NCBI GenBank assembly: GCA_016717705.1
Contig: JADKFD010000024.1
Span: 1-64,000, forward strand
Length of the DNA: 64,000 nt
Source: Rhodanobacteraceae bacterium
Lineage (GTDB): Bacteria > Pseudomonadota > Gammaproteobacteria > Xanthomonadales > SZUA-5
Direction of reading: 5' to 3'
In this document: piece after piece, positions 55,028 to 63,272 of the stretch
Layout of the letters: every line of letters begins with the position of its first letter
How positions within the stretch are numbered: the stretch's first letter is position 1
Position numbers and translations under genes: made by a program
The notes under the pieces: generated by a model
The model's input: the letters and a program-made list of their open reading frames with translations, nothing else
Told to the model about the DNA's origin: nothing
The model's database searches: none

Positions 55028-57490
55028 TCACAACGCCGCCCCCAGCCCCGACGCCACCCGCAGCAGGTCGGCAAACACGCCGGCCGCGGTGACATCCGGA
55101 CCGGCGCCCGGCCCACGCACGATCAGCGGGTTGTTGCGGTAGCGCGTGGTGGCGAAGGACACGATGTTGTCGGTCAGCGAGATGTGCGCAAAGGGATGGA
55201 AGGCCGGCAGTGCCTTCAACGCAACCTCCGCGCGGCCGTCGGCTTCCAGCACGGCGCAGTAGCGCAGCACCTGATTGGCATCGCGCGCCGCCTCGAAACG
55301 CGCCAGCATCGGCGCATCCAGGCAGGACAGGCCCTGCAGGAAGCCGTCCACGCTGGCGTCGGCCAGTTCGGCGGGCACCAGGCTCTCGACATGCACCTGG
55401 TCGACCGAAAGATCCAGGCCCATTTCGCGGCCGAGAATCACCAACTTGCGTGCGACATCGAGGCCCGACAGGTCATCGCGCGGATCGGGCTCGGTGTAGC
55501 CGGCGGCCTTGGCCTGGCGCACCAGCTCGGAAAATGGCGCCTGGCCATCGAAGCGGTTGAAGAGATAGGCCAGGGTGCCCGAGAAGATGCCCTCGATACG
55601 CTCGATGCGATCGCCGGTGTCGATCAGGTCGCGCAGCGTACCAATGACCGGCAAACCGGCGCCTACCGTGGCTTCGTAGCGCCAGCGCGCGCGACCGCTC
55701 TTCGCCGCCGCCTGCACGGCGCGGTAGCGTTCCAGCGGACCACCACCGGCCTGCTTGTTCGGCGTCAGCACGTGGATGCCGGCCGCCAGCCACTTCGGGT
55801 AATGGTCGGCCACGGCGGAATTGGCCGAGCAGTCGATGATCACCGCGTGCGGCAGATGTTCGGCGTGTACATGGCGCGCAAACGCATCCAGGTCGCAGGG
55901 GATGCCGTTGGTTGCCAGCAGTTCACGCCAGTGCGGCAGGTCGACCTGCTGTTCGTCGAGCAGCATCTGCTTGCTGGTCGCGATCGCGCGCACGCGCAAG
56001 TCCAGATGGGTTTCGCGGTGCAGCCGACCGCGCGCCTCGGCGATCTGCTGCACCAGCGCCTGACCGACCTGGCCCGGGCCGATGATGCCGATCGACAGGG
56101 TCTGCGCCGACAGATAGAAGCCGGCGTGCACCGCGCGCAATGCCCGCGTGGCCTCGCCCTCGGCAATTGCCACCGAGATATTGCGCTCGGATGAGCCCTG
56201 GGCGATCGCCCGCACATTGACCTTGGCGCGCCCGAGCGCATTGAACAGTCGCGCGCAGATGCCTGGCGTGCCCGCCATGCCCTCGCCAACCACCGCGAGC
56301 ACGCTGATGCCGCGCTCGGACATCACCCGCTGGATCTGGCCGCGCGCGATCTCGCGAGCGAAGGAATCGGCCAGCACTTCGCGTGCGCGATCGGCGTCGT
56401 CGGCCTTGATCACGCAGCAGATCGAGTGTTCGGACGAGCCCTGCGAGATCATCGTCACCGAGATTTTCGCATCGCGCAGCGCGGCGAACACGCGCTCGGC
56501 AGTGCCATGCACGCCGATCATGCCGGCGCCCTCGATGGTGACGATGGCCATGCCGCCAATCGTCGTGATGCCCTTGATCGGCGGTTCGTCGCCGCCCTCG
56601 GCATCGATGCGCGTGCCTGGATGGTCGGGATTGAAGGTGTTGCGGATGAATACCGGAATGCCCTTGGCGGTCGCCGGCGCCATCGTCTGCGGATGAATCA
56701 CCTTGGCGCCGAAATAGGCCAGCTCGAAGGCTTCCTCGTAGGACACGTGGTTGAGCACGATGGCCTCGGGCACGCGCCGCGGATCGGCCGAAAGCACGCC
56801 GTCGACATCGGTCCAGATGTGAATCTCGGCGGCATCGAAGAGCGCGCCGAAGATGCTCGCGGAGTAGTCGCTGCCATTGCGGCCGAGCGTGGTGATGCGC
56901 TCATCGGACAGGCGCCGGGCGATGAAGCCGGTGACCACATAGCGCTGTGCCGGGCGCGCGCGGCGCAGCTCCGCCAGACGCTTCTCGCTGGGCAGCCATT
57001 CGACCGCCACATGCAGCTCGGTCGGCGTCACCCGCAGCACTTCGCGGGCGTCGAGGAATTCGGCGCCATGGCCGAGCGCGCGGAAATGCGCCGCCAGCAT
57101 CTGCGCCGACCACACCTCGCCTAGTCCCGAGGCCAGTTCGACGATCTCGGCCGGCACGGTGCCGAGCAATTCGACGCTGCGCAAGAGATGCGACAGGTCG
57201 GAGAAGCTGACGTCGAGTGCCTGGCCAAAGGCACTGGCCTGCTCGCCGAGCAATTCGGCCGCGGTGTCCAGATGGCGTTGCTTGAGCGCGGCCAGATCGA
57301 TCGACCAGTCGCCGCTCTTCGCAGCGGCTTTCTCGGTCAGGCCGATCAACGCGTCGGTGACGCCCTGCATGGCCGACACGACGACGACTTGCGCCTCGTC
57401 CTGACGCCCGACCATCAGTCGGGCAACCGCTTGATACCGGGCAGCGTTGGCAACGCTGGACCCGCCAAACTTGTGGGCGATCCACCGCAT
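55028..57490 (-). CDS. thrA: Bifunctional aspartokinase / homoserine dehydrogenase I
   Basis: An 820-residue ThrA. ATG at 57490 chosen because of the AGAGGA site 9-10 bases upstream and the N-terminus MRWIAHKFGGSSVANAARYQ; an in-frame GTG at 57520 is less likely. Aspartokinase domain ~1-290 with RNGSDYSASIFGAL and EIHIWTDVDGVLSADPR; two ACT-type regulatory domains ~300-460; homoserine dehydrogenase ~465-820 with GIIGPGQVGQALVQQI and GGGPLERYRAVQAAAKSG. First and third steps of threonine synthesis from aspartate; allosteric control by threonine is usual. First gene of thrABC. Confidence 0.95.
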   Translation of the reverse strand: MRWIAHKFGGSSVANAARYQAVARLMVGRQDEAQVVVVSAMQGVTDALIGLTEKAAAKSGDWSIDLAALKQRHLDTAAELLGEQASAFGQALDVSFSDLSHLLRSVELLGTVPAEIVELASGLGEVWSAQMLAAHFRALGHGAEFLDAREVLRVTPTELHVAVEWLPSEKRLAELRRARPAQRYVVTGFIARRLSDERITTLGRNGSDYSASIFGALFDAAEIHIWTDVDGVLSADPRRVPEAIVLNHVSYEEAFELAYFGAKVIHPQTMAPATAKGIPVFIRNTFNPDHPGTRIDAEGGDEPPIKGITTIGGMAIVTIEGAGMIGVHGTAERVFAALRDAKISVTMISQGSSEHSICCVIKADDADRAREVLADSFAREIARGQIQRVMSERGISVLAVVGEGMAGTPGICARLFNALGRAKVNVRAIAQGSSERNISVAIAEGEATRALRAVHAGFYLSAQTLSIGIIGPGQVGQALVQQIAEARGRLHRETHLDLRVRAIATSKQMLLDEQQVDLPHWRELLATNGIPCDLDAFARHVHAEHLPHAVIIDCSANSAVADHYPKWLAAGIHVLTPNKQAGGGPLERYRAVQAAAKSGRARWRYEATVGAGLPVIGTLRDLIDTGDRIERIEGIFSGTLAYLFNRFDGQAPFSELVRQAKAAGYTEPDPRDDLSGLDVARKLVILGREMGLDLSVDQVHVESLVPAELADASVDGFLQGLSCLDAPMLARFEAARDANQVLRYCAVLEADGRAEVALKALPAFHPFAHISLTDNIVSFATTRYRNNPLIVRGPGAGPDVTAAGVFADLLRVASGLGAAL

Positions 57491-57511
57491 CGGTGTTTGT
57501 CCTCTTTCCTT

Positions 57512-57544
57512 GTAGGTCACGTTGGCCCGCAGGGACTACGTGAC
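57512..57544. repeat. Palindromic repeat family C, short copy
   Basis: GTAGGTCACGTTGGCCCGC and GGGACTACGTGAC, 22 bases upstream of the thrA start, so inside its mRNA leader. Confidence 0.75.
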
Positions 57545-57683
57545 GATTGCGTCCTCTCGCCCTTGCCGGCCGCAGCACGGCCGACGCGCACCCTCCCCGG
57601 GCGCTACGAACCTGCGACAGTGCCAGAGTCGCACCCGAGGAATCAATCGTCGGAATGTCGTAGACGCGCTGCAATCGAATGCG

Positions 57684-57740
57684 CAGGGACTCTTTGGTAC
57701 ACCTTCTGCGAATCGCAGAAGGTGTACCAAAGAGTCCCTG
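57684..57740. repeat. Perfect 57-base palindrome
   Basis: A 28-base arm (57684-57711, beginning CAGGGACTCTTTGGTACACC) is followed by one A and its exact reverse complement (57713-57740). It lies between thrA and the divergent zinc-ribbon gene. No T-run follows, so it is not a usual terminator. Perfect identity of the arms suggests recent origin or strong selection. Confidence 0.9.
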
Positions 57741-57809
57741 TAGATACAGCGGATGCATCGGGATGGGGTCTGTGACAAGCTCGTGGACGCCCCGCAAGTG
57801 GAGACAGCC

Positions 57810-58172
57810 ATGGTCGATCCCGCGAAAATCGCCAAGATCCTCGATCGATTGCATAAGCTGGGTTCGATCCGGCGCGCTCCGGAAGTGCATGATCTGCCAG
57901 GCGAATTCGATGGCTGGTTCGATGGCGGTGCGTTTCGCAGCGTCACCGGCGCCACCCACTATGTGTTTGCCGACGGTTCTGCGGCGAACGTCGGCGTAGT
58001 TCCCTGGCTGTCGGTGTCGATCCGGCTCGCCGATGGCACCGAGGTCAGCGTCTTGGAACGCCAGCGCCAGGCCGCCGCGCAGGTCTGCGCCGGCTGCGGC
58101 GGGCAGCTCGATCCCACCCTCACCCATCAGGTCATCAAGGGCAAGCCCTTCCATATCGGCTGCGCGCCCTGA
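57810..58172 (+). CDS. Small protein with C-terminal zinc-ribbon-like motif
   Basis: A 120-residue protein starting MVDPAKIAKILDRL after GTGGAGACAGCC. The end has CAGCGG...FHIGC, a CXXC and HXXC arrangement able to bind zinc. The middle has ARF-like beta segments without a family that I recognise. No signal peptide. Confidence 0.6.
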   Translation: MVDPAKIAKILDRLHKLGSIRRAPEVHDLPGEFDGWFDGGAFRSVTGATHYVFADGSAANVGVVPWLSVSIRLADGTEVSVLERQRQAAAQVCAGCGGQLDPTLTHQVIKGKPFHIGCAP

Positions 58173-58420
58173 GCGTCCCCGGTGAACGCGCCGACGCGCT
58201 TGCACCGGGCCACCACCGCGGGCTCTGCCAGGCCGGTGTAGCGCCAAGCGATGCATCGACAGGGCGGCGGCAAAAGCGCGCACAATTCCGCTGCGCACTT
58301 TCGCGCAGGCAAGCGCGGCTTGGGTATCGGATGACTGGCTTTCGCGCCTGCTGCTGGTGCCGCATCGCGGAAACTCCAGCGGTCCCGTCGACCCAGGCTG
58401 CACACAGGGAGACCGTCACG
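58173..58420. repeat. Intergenic region with a degenerate family A repeat
   Basis: Positions 58178-58262 keep the GGTGAACGCG and CACCGGGC parts of family A in altered order. No gene is seen before the ribosome site AGGGAGACC at 58408. Confidence 0.5.
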
Positions 58421-58870
58421 ATGAACATTCGCACATCGCTCACGCTGCTGATTGCACTCGGTCTGGCGCAACCTGCATTCGCCCAGCTCAAGCCCTATGT
58501 CGACTACGACTACGCCAGCTCGGTCTCCAGCGTGTCCACCGTCAAGGTGCACGCCAACATGATCGATTACTACCTGGAAGGGATCCGCGGCACCTGGGTG
58601 GCCTCCAACGAAGAGATGAAGAAGCTCGGCCAGATCGAGGACTACGCGGTCTATGTCAGTGATCTGCCGCTGAGCGGCGACTTCAATGTCGTCCTGGTGG
58701 TCAAGTTCAAGAGTGGTGCCGATCTTGAGCCCAACAAGGGAAAATACGACGCCTTCATGAAGGCCTGGGGCGAAGCCAATGAGAAGAAGACCCAGGAGAC
58801 GGTGAAGACCTACCCGAACATCCGCGAAATCACCGGCGAATATCGCTTGCGCGAGATCACGTTCAAGTAG
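58421..58870 (+). CDS. Small secreted protein of unknown function
   Basis: A 149-residue protein; GGGAG precedes the ATG. Signal peptide SLTLLIALGLAQPAFA, cleaved before QLKPYVDYDYA. The mature part is charged and mixed alpha/beta (VKVHANMIDYYLEGIRGTWV; EDYAVYVSDLPLSGDFNVVL; ...KAWGEANEKKTQETV). The pattern resembles small periplasmic proteins with a dimeric alpha/beta barrel, but no family is assigned. Confidence 0.7.
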   Translation: MNIRTSLTLLIALGLAQPAFAQLKPYVDYDYASSVSSVSTVKVHANMIDYYLEGIRGTWVASNEEMKKLGQIEDYAVYVSDLPLSGDFNVVLVVKFKSGADLEPNKGKYDAFMKAWGEANEKKTQETVKTYPNIREITGEYRLREITFK

Positions 58871-58887
58871 TCGATCTTTGCCTGGGC

Positions 58888-58980
58888 CGGTGTCGGCCGG
58901 CGTATCGCGCAGCGGTTCACCGACGGGACTTGCCGCTTCACTTCCCGGTGTGCGCGCTCTCGCGCGCATACCGGGCTACC
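58888..58980. repeat. Degenerate family A repeat
   Basis: Keeps the order CGTATCGCGCAGCGGTTCAC, a changed stem, CCCGGTG and ACCGGGCTAC of family A. It sits between convergent genes. Confidence 0.65.
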
Positions 58981-58994
58981 GTCCTTGTATGCAG

Positions 58995-59786
58995 CTACTG
59001 TTTGGTTGCGACGATGACCTGGAAGTTGCCGAAGAAACAGGTGCTCCGGGTGCAGCTGAAGCCACCGAGGCTCTCGATGTAGTGGAGCGGATCGTGGCTG
59101 TCCCACAGCGCCAGGCCGAGCGGCTCGAAGACCTTGAAATAGGTCCAGCTGAGGACACGCAGGAACCATGAGTCCGGCCGGTGGAACTCGGCGAGCAACA
59201 GCTTGCCGCCCGGCGCAACCGTGCGCGCAGCTTCCTTCAGCGCTTCGCCCTTCAGATCGTGCGGCAGTTCGTGCAGCAGGAAGAAGATGACGTTGGCGGC
59301 CACGCTGCCATCGGAATGGCGCATCGCCGTGGCATTGGCCTCGCTGAATTCGACCTTGCGCGCCAGGTCGCCCAGCTTGCCGCGGGCGTGCGTCAGTTCG
59401 TTCTTGATCAGGTCGATCAGATGCACACGCCGCGCGCCGGACGCGACCGCGGCACCGACCACCCGCGGAATCACATTGCCGAAAGCGCAGGACGTGATCA
59501 GCACCTCGCGATCGCGCAGGTTCAGCGTCTGCAGCTCGGCGACGATCTTCGACACCAGGCGGTCGTACTGGAACAGCAGGATGGCCGAGATGATGGGTTG
59601 AAAATCGACCATCTTGATCAGGCGCATGTCCGAATAAATCGGATAGACATGTTCGCTGGCGCCCCGCTCGCCGAAACCCAATCCGCGCGCGATCAGCGCG
59701 CCACGGGTCACGGTGAAGAAGAACAAGGCGGTACAGACCAGACCCGTGAAGACCACGAGAAAACTGCTCGTCATCCAGCTGTTCAT
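58995..59786 (-). CDS. Methyltransferase-fold protein related to RquA
   Basis: A 263-residue protein. An N-terminal membrane helix (SFLVVFTGLVCTALFFFTV) is followed by a class I SAM-fold domain. The usual glycine-rich motif I is replaced by LITSCAFGNVIPRVV; later blocks are VHLIDLIKNELTHARGKL, VIFFLLHELPHDLKGEAL and GGKLLLAEFHRPDSWFLR. Altered motif I with an FLLHE block is what I remember for RquA, the SAM-dependent aminotransferase-like enzyme that turns ubiquinone into rhodoquinone. It may be a relative with another role. ATG at 59786; no operon partner. Confidence 0.55.
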   Translation of the reverse strand: MNSWMTSSFLVVFTGLVCTALFFFTVTRGALIARGLGFGERGASEHVYPIYSDMRLIKMVDFQPIISAILLFQYDRLVSKIVAELQTLNLRDREVLITSCAFGNVIPRVVGAAVASGARRVHLIDLIKNELTHARGKLGDLARKVEFSEANATAMRHSDGSVAANVIFFLLHELPHDLKGEALKEAARTVAPGGKLLLAEFHRPDSWFLRVLSWTYFKVFEPLGLALWDSHDPLHYIESLGGFSCTRSTCFFGNFQVIVATKQ

Positions 59787-60122
59787 TGCGTTTCCCTTCC
59801 CGATTTGCGCACCGGGATTCCGGTGAGACTGCGGCGGCGTTCGATGCCGATCTTTGCATTCGCTTCGATGTCGGCATCACCCTAACAACCGCGACCCGCA
59901 GCGCTGTTGACCACCATCAACGTCTGACCATGCGCAAAGCTGGCACGCGGGAGCGGCGGACGGAGTAGCTGCGCTCCCGCGGGGCGTCCGTCCCGGCGGC
60001 CGCTCCTGGGCCCATGTGGAAGGTTCAGAGGCAGAAGCGGCGGCCGCGACGGCCGCCCTCCAAAGGCGCGCAGACCCGCAAGCTGGGGATGTTCTGGACG
60101 ACCCCCTTCACTGCCCGGGGCG
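59787..60122. other. Intergenic region, RquA-like / folE2
   Basis: Includes GGGAGCGGCGGACGG and CCGTCCCGGCGGCCGCTCC (about 59950-60008), complementary blocks of a GC-rich hairpin, plus GCGGCCGCGACGGCCGC. No gene is supported. Confidence 0.4.
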
Positions 60123-61055
60123 CTACGCAACCCACTCGGTGTGCGCGCCGTAACCGCCAACGACGCCCTTGCTCACCACGGCCACCGCGTCGTGCGGATG
60201 CAGGCTTTCCTGATGCACCGCGCGCGCCCAGAAATCGGCGATGCGGGCGTCATTTGCCAATGCGCTGCGCACGCGGCGGCCGGCGTCTTCGCAGAACATC
60301 AGATTGCTTCCGTTCAAACGCGCGAAAGCCTGTTCATCCTCGCGCTTGACTGCGGTCTGCACCGGCGTCTGCAGCGCCTGTTCCAGAAGGTCGATGAAAT
60401 GGACGATCGGGAAGTCCTGGAAACTCGGCAGCAAGCGGGCGCGCAACTGCAGCAGACTGCGCTGGCTGTGCGGCGTGGCCATGATGCCCTGCTCGCTGCC
60501 CAGCCATGCGAGAACCTGCTCATGGTCGAGCGCCCGGTCAGCCGGAAAGTCCTTGCGGAACTGTTCCTGGATCAGCTGCCGCGCCAGTGCAGCCGAGCAC
60601 GGACAGGTACTCGAATAGATCACCTCGGTGGCGAGTTCCAGGGAGAAATGACCACGCTCGTGCAGCCCGGAGATCACCACCGGGTAGCGCCGCCAGCCTT
60701 GCTTGTCGCTGACCAGCGCGCGGCGCCGGACCATGTGGTCGAAGCTGATGCGCACCCAGGCACGATCGCTCAGCTCGGCATGCGAATCGAGAAACTCGCG
60801 CAGCAGACCATGCACCGAACGCGGCGTCAGCGTCTCTGCCGACAGGTGTTGGTCGACATGCAGATACAGACGCGACATGTGGATACCGCGCGCCTGCGGT
60901 TGATTCAAGTTGACGTAGGCGCTGACCCTGGCCGGCGCCTGCAGCACACGCCCGTCGGCGCCGGAGATTGACACCGGCACCTCGATCGCATCCATGCCGA
61001 CCCAATCGAGCTGCCCGGCATGATCCGCGGCAAGTTCCTTGGCGATGTCGGGCAT
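60123..61055 (-). CDS. folE2: GTP cyclohydrolase IB (FolE2)
   Basis: A 310-residue protein from ATG 61055 (MPDIAKELAADHAGQLDW); a TTG at 61082 would add nine residues. Family marks: VGMDAIEVPVSISG, HMSRLYLHVDQ, GLHERGHFSLEL, STCPCSAAL with the metal-binding Cys, ATPHSQRS and GSNLMFCEDAGRRVRSAL. It opens GTP to make dihydroneopterin triphosphate, the first step of folate synthesis, and can work with metals other than zinc. No Zur box was recognised. Confidence 0.93.
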   Translation of the reverse strand: MPDIAKELAADHAGQLDWVGMDAIEVPVSISGADGRVLQAPARVSAYVNLNQPQARGIHMSRLYLHVDQHLSAETLTPRSVHGLLREFLDSHAELSDRAWVRISFDHMVRRRALVSDKQGWRRYPVVISGLHERGHFSLELATEVIYSSTCPCSAALARQLIQEQFRKDFPADRALDHEQVLAWLGSEQGIMATPHSQRSLLQLRARLLPSFQDFPIVHFIDLLEQALQTPVQTAVKREDEQAFARLNGSNLMFCEDAGRRVRSALANDARIADFWARAVHQESLHPHDAVAVVSKGVVGGYGAHTEWVA

Positions 61056-61210
61056 GACCCGACTGGTGGCTTCTTTGCGCAAGATTCGATGGCTCCGGAG
61101 TCTGGGCGCGAGGCGCCTGCGAATTGGGCAATTCTAGGTGGCGATGCATGCGCGGCGTGTCAAGAGTAACCGACAGCGTTGGTGCAAGGCGTCGGGGCAA
61201 GCGCGGTGCT

Positions 61211-62099
61211 GCTCAGAAGAGGCTCAATTGCCCCGCCCGCGGCGGACGGCCCGCGTGTTCGCGCTCTCCGGGAAAATCGGCCAGCGCCGGCAATTGCGGC
61301 AACCGCCGGCGCAACCGTTGAAGCATCCGCCGAGCCAGATCTGGAGCCTCGCGGTCATCCGGCGTATGCGCGAAAAATACGGTTCAAGGCCGCTGTTGCA
61401 CCAGCCGACCAAGGTCTCGACCCACACATCGAGATAGTCCTCGGCTGCCTCGGCCTGGTTCTGCCCGACGAATCGCACCAGTGGCCGCGAGCCGACTGCG
61501 GAGGTGCGCAGCGGCAGCGTTGGCTTGCGTTCCTGCGCCTGCAGCGTGCTGCGATCGTGCGCCGCGCCGGCGTGGACGCAACGCGTGTCGAACAGACAGC
61601 GATCCACGGCGCGCTCGCGCAGCACCTCGTGCAAAGCCGCTTCGTTGGCACCCTGGTCGAAATAGTCGGGATGGCGCACTTCAACGGCGTACTGGAACTG
61701 CGTCGGCAGATCGCGCAGGTAAGCGCGCAGCTGTTCCAGATGTGCAGCGCCAAAGCGCGGCCCGAGTTGCAGCATGAACGGACCCAGGCGCTCGCCGAGC
61801 GGCGCCATCAGCTTGAGGAAAGCATGCGTATCGGCGCGCGCATTGCGCAACATCGCGCGGTGCGTGATGTCGCTGGGAAACTTGAAGCAGAAGCGGAAAT
61901 GCTCCGGCGTCTCATCGCGCCAGCGCGCCACCGCCGCACTGCTGGGCAGCGCATAGAAGGTCGAATTGCCCTCGACCGTGGCAAACACCTGCGCGTACTG
62001 CGCCAGATAGTCCTTGCGCTCGGCGCCGCGCGTGAACAAACGCCCACGCCAGTCTGCGCAGGCCCACACCGGACAACCGATTCGCAGTAACGGGTTCAT
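61211..62099 (-). CDS. DUF72 family protein (frameshifted near C-terminus)
   Basis: A TIM-barrel-like DUF72 protein of about 295 residues: RIGCPVWACADWRGRLF, VEGNSTFYALPSSAAVARW, FRFCFKFPSDITH, GPFMLQLGPRF and VEVRHPDYF. The open frame runs to 61224 with a Cys-rich false end. Shifting one base in the T-run near 61378 gives FAHTPDDREAPDLARRML and the typical end GQLSLF, stop at 61211. Function unknown; the family fold resembles endonuclease IV/xylose isomerase. Confidence 0.8.
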
Positions 62100-62406
62100 C
62101 GGGCGATGTTACGCCGACGCGAGGCAAGCGGCACGGGGCTCGGGCTCGGGCTCGGGCTCGGGAATCGGGAATCGGGCTCGGGAATCGGGAATCGGAATGG
62201 GATCCAGGAATCAGGAATCAGGAAGGCCCGCGCGCAATGCGGGCAGTTGGAGTGCCGCGCCTGCGGCCCCGCTCTTGATGTCCTGCGGCGGGACGACGCC
62301 AGAGCGACCCGCCAGGAGCATGGCAGCATGGTCCGCAACCGTTCGCAGCACGACGCTGCTGCTACTCTCCGTCTCCTTCGCCGCTACACATTGCATTCGA
62401 ACCAGG
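62100..62406. repeat. Intergenic (GGGCTC)n and (GGGAATC)n repeats
   Basis: At 62135-62226 four GGGCTC units run into GGGAATC, GGGCTC and CAGGAATC units. The rest of the 307-base gap shows no gene. The same GGGAATC unit lies inside thrC at 52954-52983. Confidence 0.75.
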
Positions 62407-62922
62407 ATGGCCGGAACCCGCTACCGCGCGCCGCAGGCGCCTTCGACCGCGCTGATCACGCGCGCCGGCTACGAGCGCCTGCGCGATGAACTCGACGATC
62501 TGTGGCGCATACGCCGCCCCGAGGTGGTGGTCGCGCTGTCGGCCGCCGCCGCCGAGGGCGATCGCTCGGAGAACGCGGAATACACCTATCGCAAGCGCCA
62601 ATTGGGCGAAATCGACCGGCGCGTGCGTTACCTCACCAAGCGACTGGACCACATCAAGGTGGTCGACACGGCGCCTACCGACTTGAGCGCGGTGTACTTT
62701 GGCGCCTGGGTATGGTTCGAGGCGGTCGACGACGAACGCGAACACCGCGTGCGCATCGTCGGTCCGGACGAAACCGACGCCACGCTGGGCTGGATCAGCA
62801 TCGACTCGCCGCTCGCCCGCGCGGCGCTGAAAAAGCGCGTCGACGACGAGTTCGACGCCGATTTGCCGACCGGGCGCATCCGCTTCCTGATCGTCGCGGT
62901 CAGCTATGACGGGCCGGTGTAG
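62407..62922 (+). CDS. greB: Transcription elongation factor GreB
   Basis: A 171-residue protein with an N-terminal coiled coil and C-terminal FKBP-like domain. The coiled-coil tip has SAAAAEGDRSENAEYTYRKR with the acidic residues (D, E) that act in the RNA polymerase active site; LGEIDRRVRYLTKRL follows. The C-terminal IVGPDETDATLGWISIDSPL is typical. It stimulates cleavage of backtracked RNA. The ATG at 62407 is preceded by CCAGG only. Confidence 0.93.
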   Translation: MAGTRYRAPQAPSTALITRAGYERLRDELDDLWRIRRPEVVVALSAAAAEGDRSENAEYTYRKRQLGEIDRRVRYLTKRLDHIKVVDTAPTDLSAVYFGAWVWFEAVDDEREHRVRIVGPDETDATLGWISIDSPLARAALKKRVDDEFDADLPTGRIRFLIVAVSYDGPV

Positions 62923-63272
62923 GAGCGGTGAGTGGTGAGTGGAACGCGCGGCTGCGCCGCGCTCAGTGGTGAGTAGCAAGTCGCAAGATCGTCGAGCGCG
63001 CCGCTCACCGCTTCTGCCACTTACCACTTGCCACTCACTACTAACTCAACTTGCGGTGTATACGGCGCGCCAACGCCGCATCCCCCTGCTGCACCGCACC
63101 ACATCCGCTCCTTGGCGCGACTTAGGTCAAAGCGTAGTGTCGGAAAGGTCTTCATTATCGATTGCGGCAGGTCCGGGATCGTTGATCGCGGGCCATCACG
63201 ATCACCATCAGGCCGTGCCGGTTGCGCCCATCTGGAGCGACAGCCACGGTCACCAGCCAGGGAGACCCGCTC
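62923..63272. repeat. Intergenic region with GTGAGTGG repeats
   Basis: At 62928-63046 GTGAGTGGTGAGTGG and CAGTGGTGAGTAG are opposed by CCACTTACCACTTGCCACTC, giving a large imperfect inverted repeat; GCGCGGCTGCGCCGCGC is a tight hairpin inside. The remainder before GGGAGACC (63260) shows no gene. Confidence 0.6.

Larger units (their letters stand above)
57491..57809. other. thrA upstream region
   Basis: Contains a family C repeat (57512-57544) and the perfect palindrome at 57684-57740. I looked for a Thr/Ile-rich leader peptide and attenuator on the minus strand and found none, so attenuation of the enterobacterial kind is not supported. TTGATTCC (about 57650, minus strand) could be a -35 element. 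Confidence 0.5.

Noticed and set aside
57491..57680. Threonine attenuator leader for thrABC
   Set aside because: No short Thr/Ile-rich frame and no terminator with a T-run was found upstream of thrA on the minus strand.
57684..57740. Rho-independent terminator
   Set aside because: The stem is perfect but neither side has a run of T or A.
62929..63046. Small gene between greB and the EF-G-like gene
   Set aside because: The sequence is an inverted GTGAGTGG-type repeat and its frames show no family.
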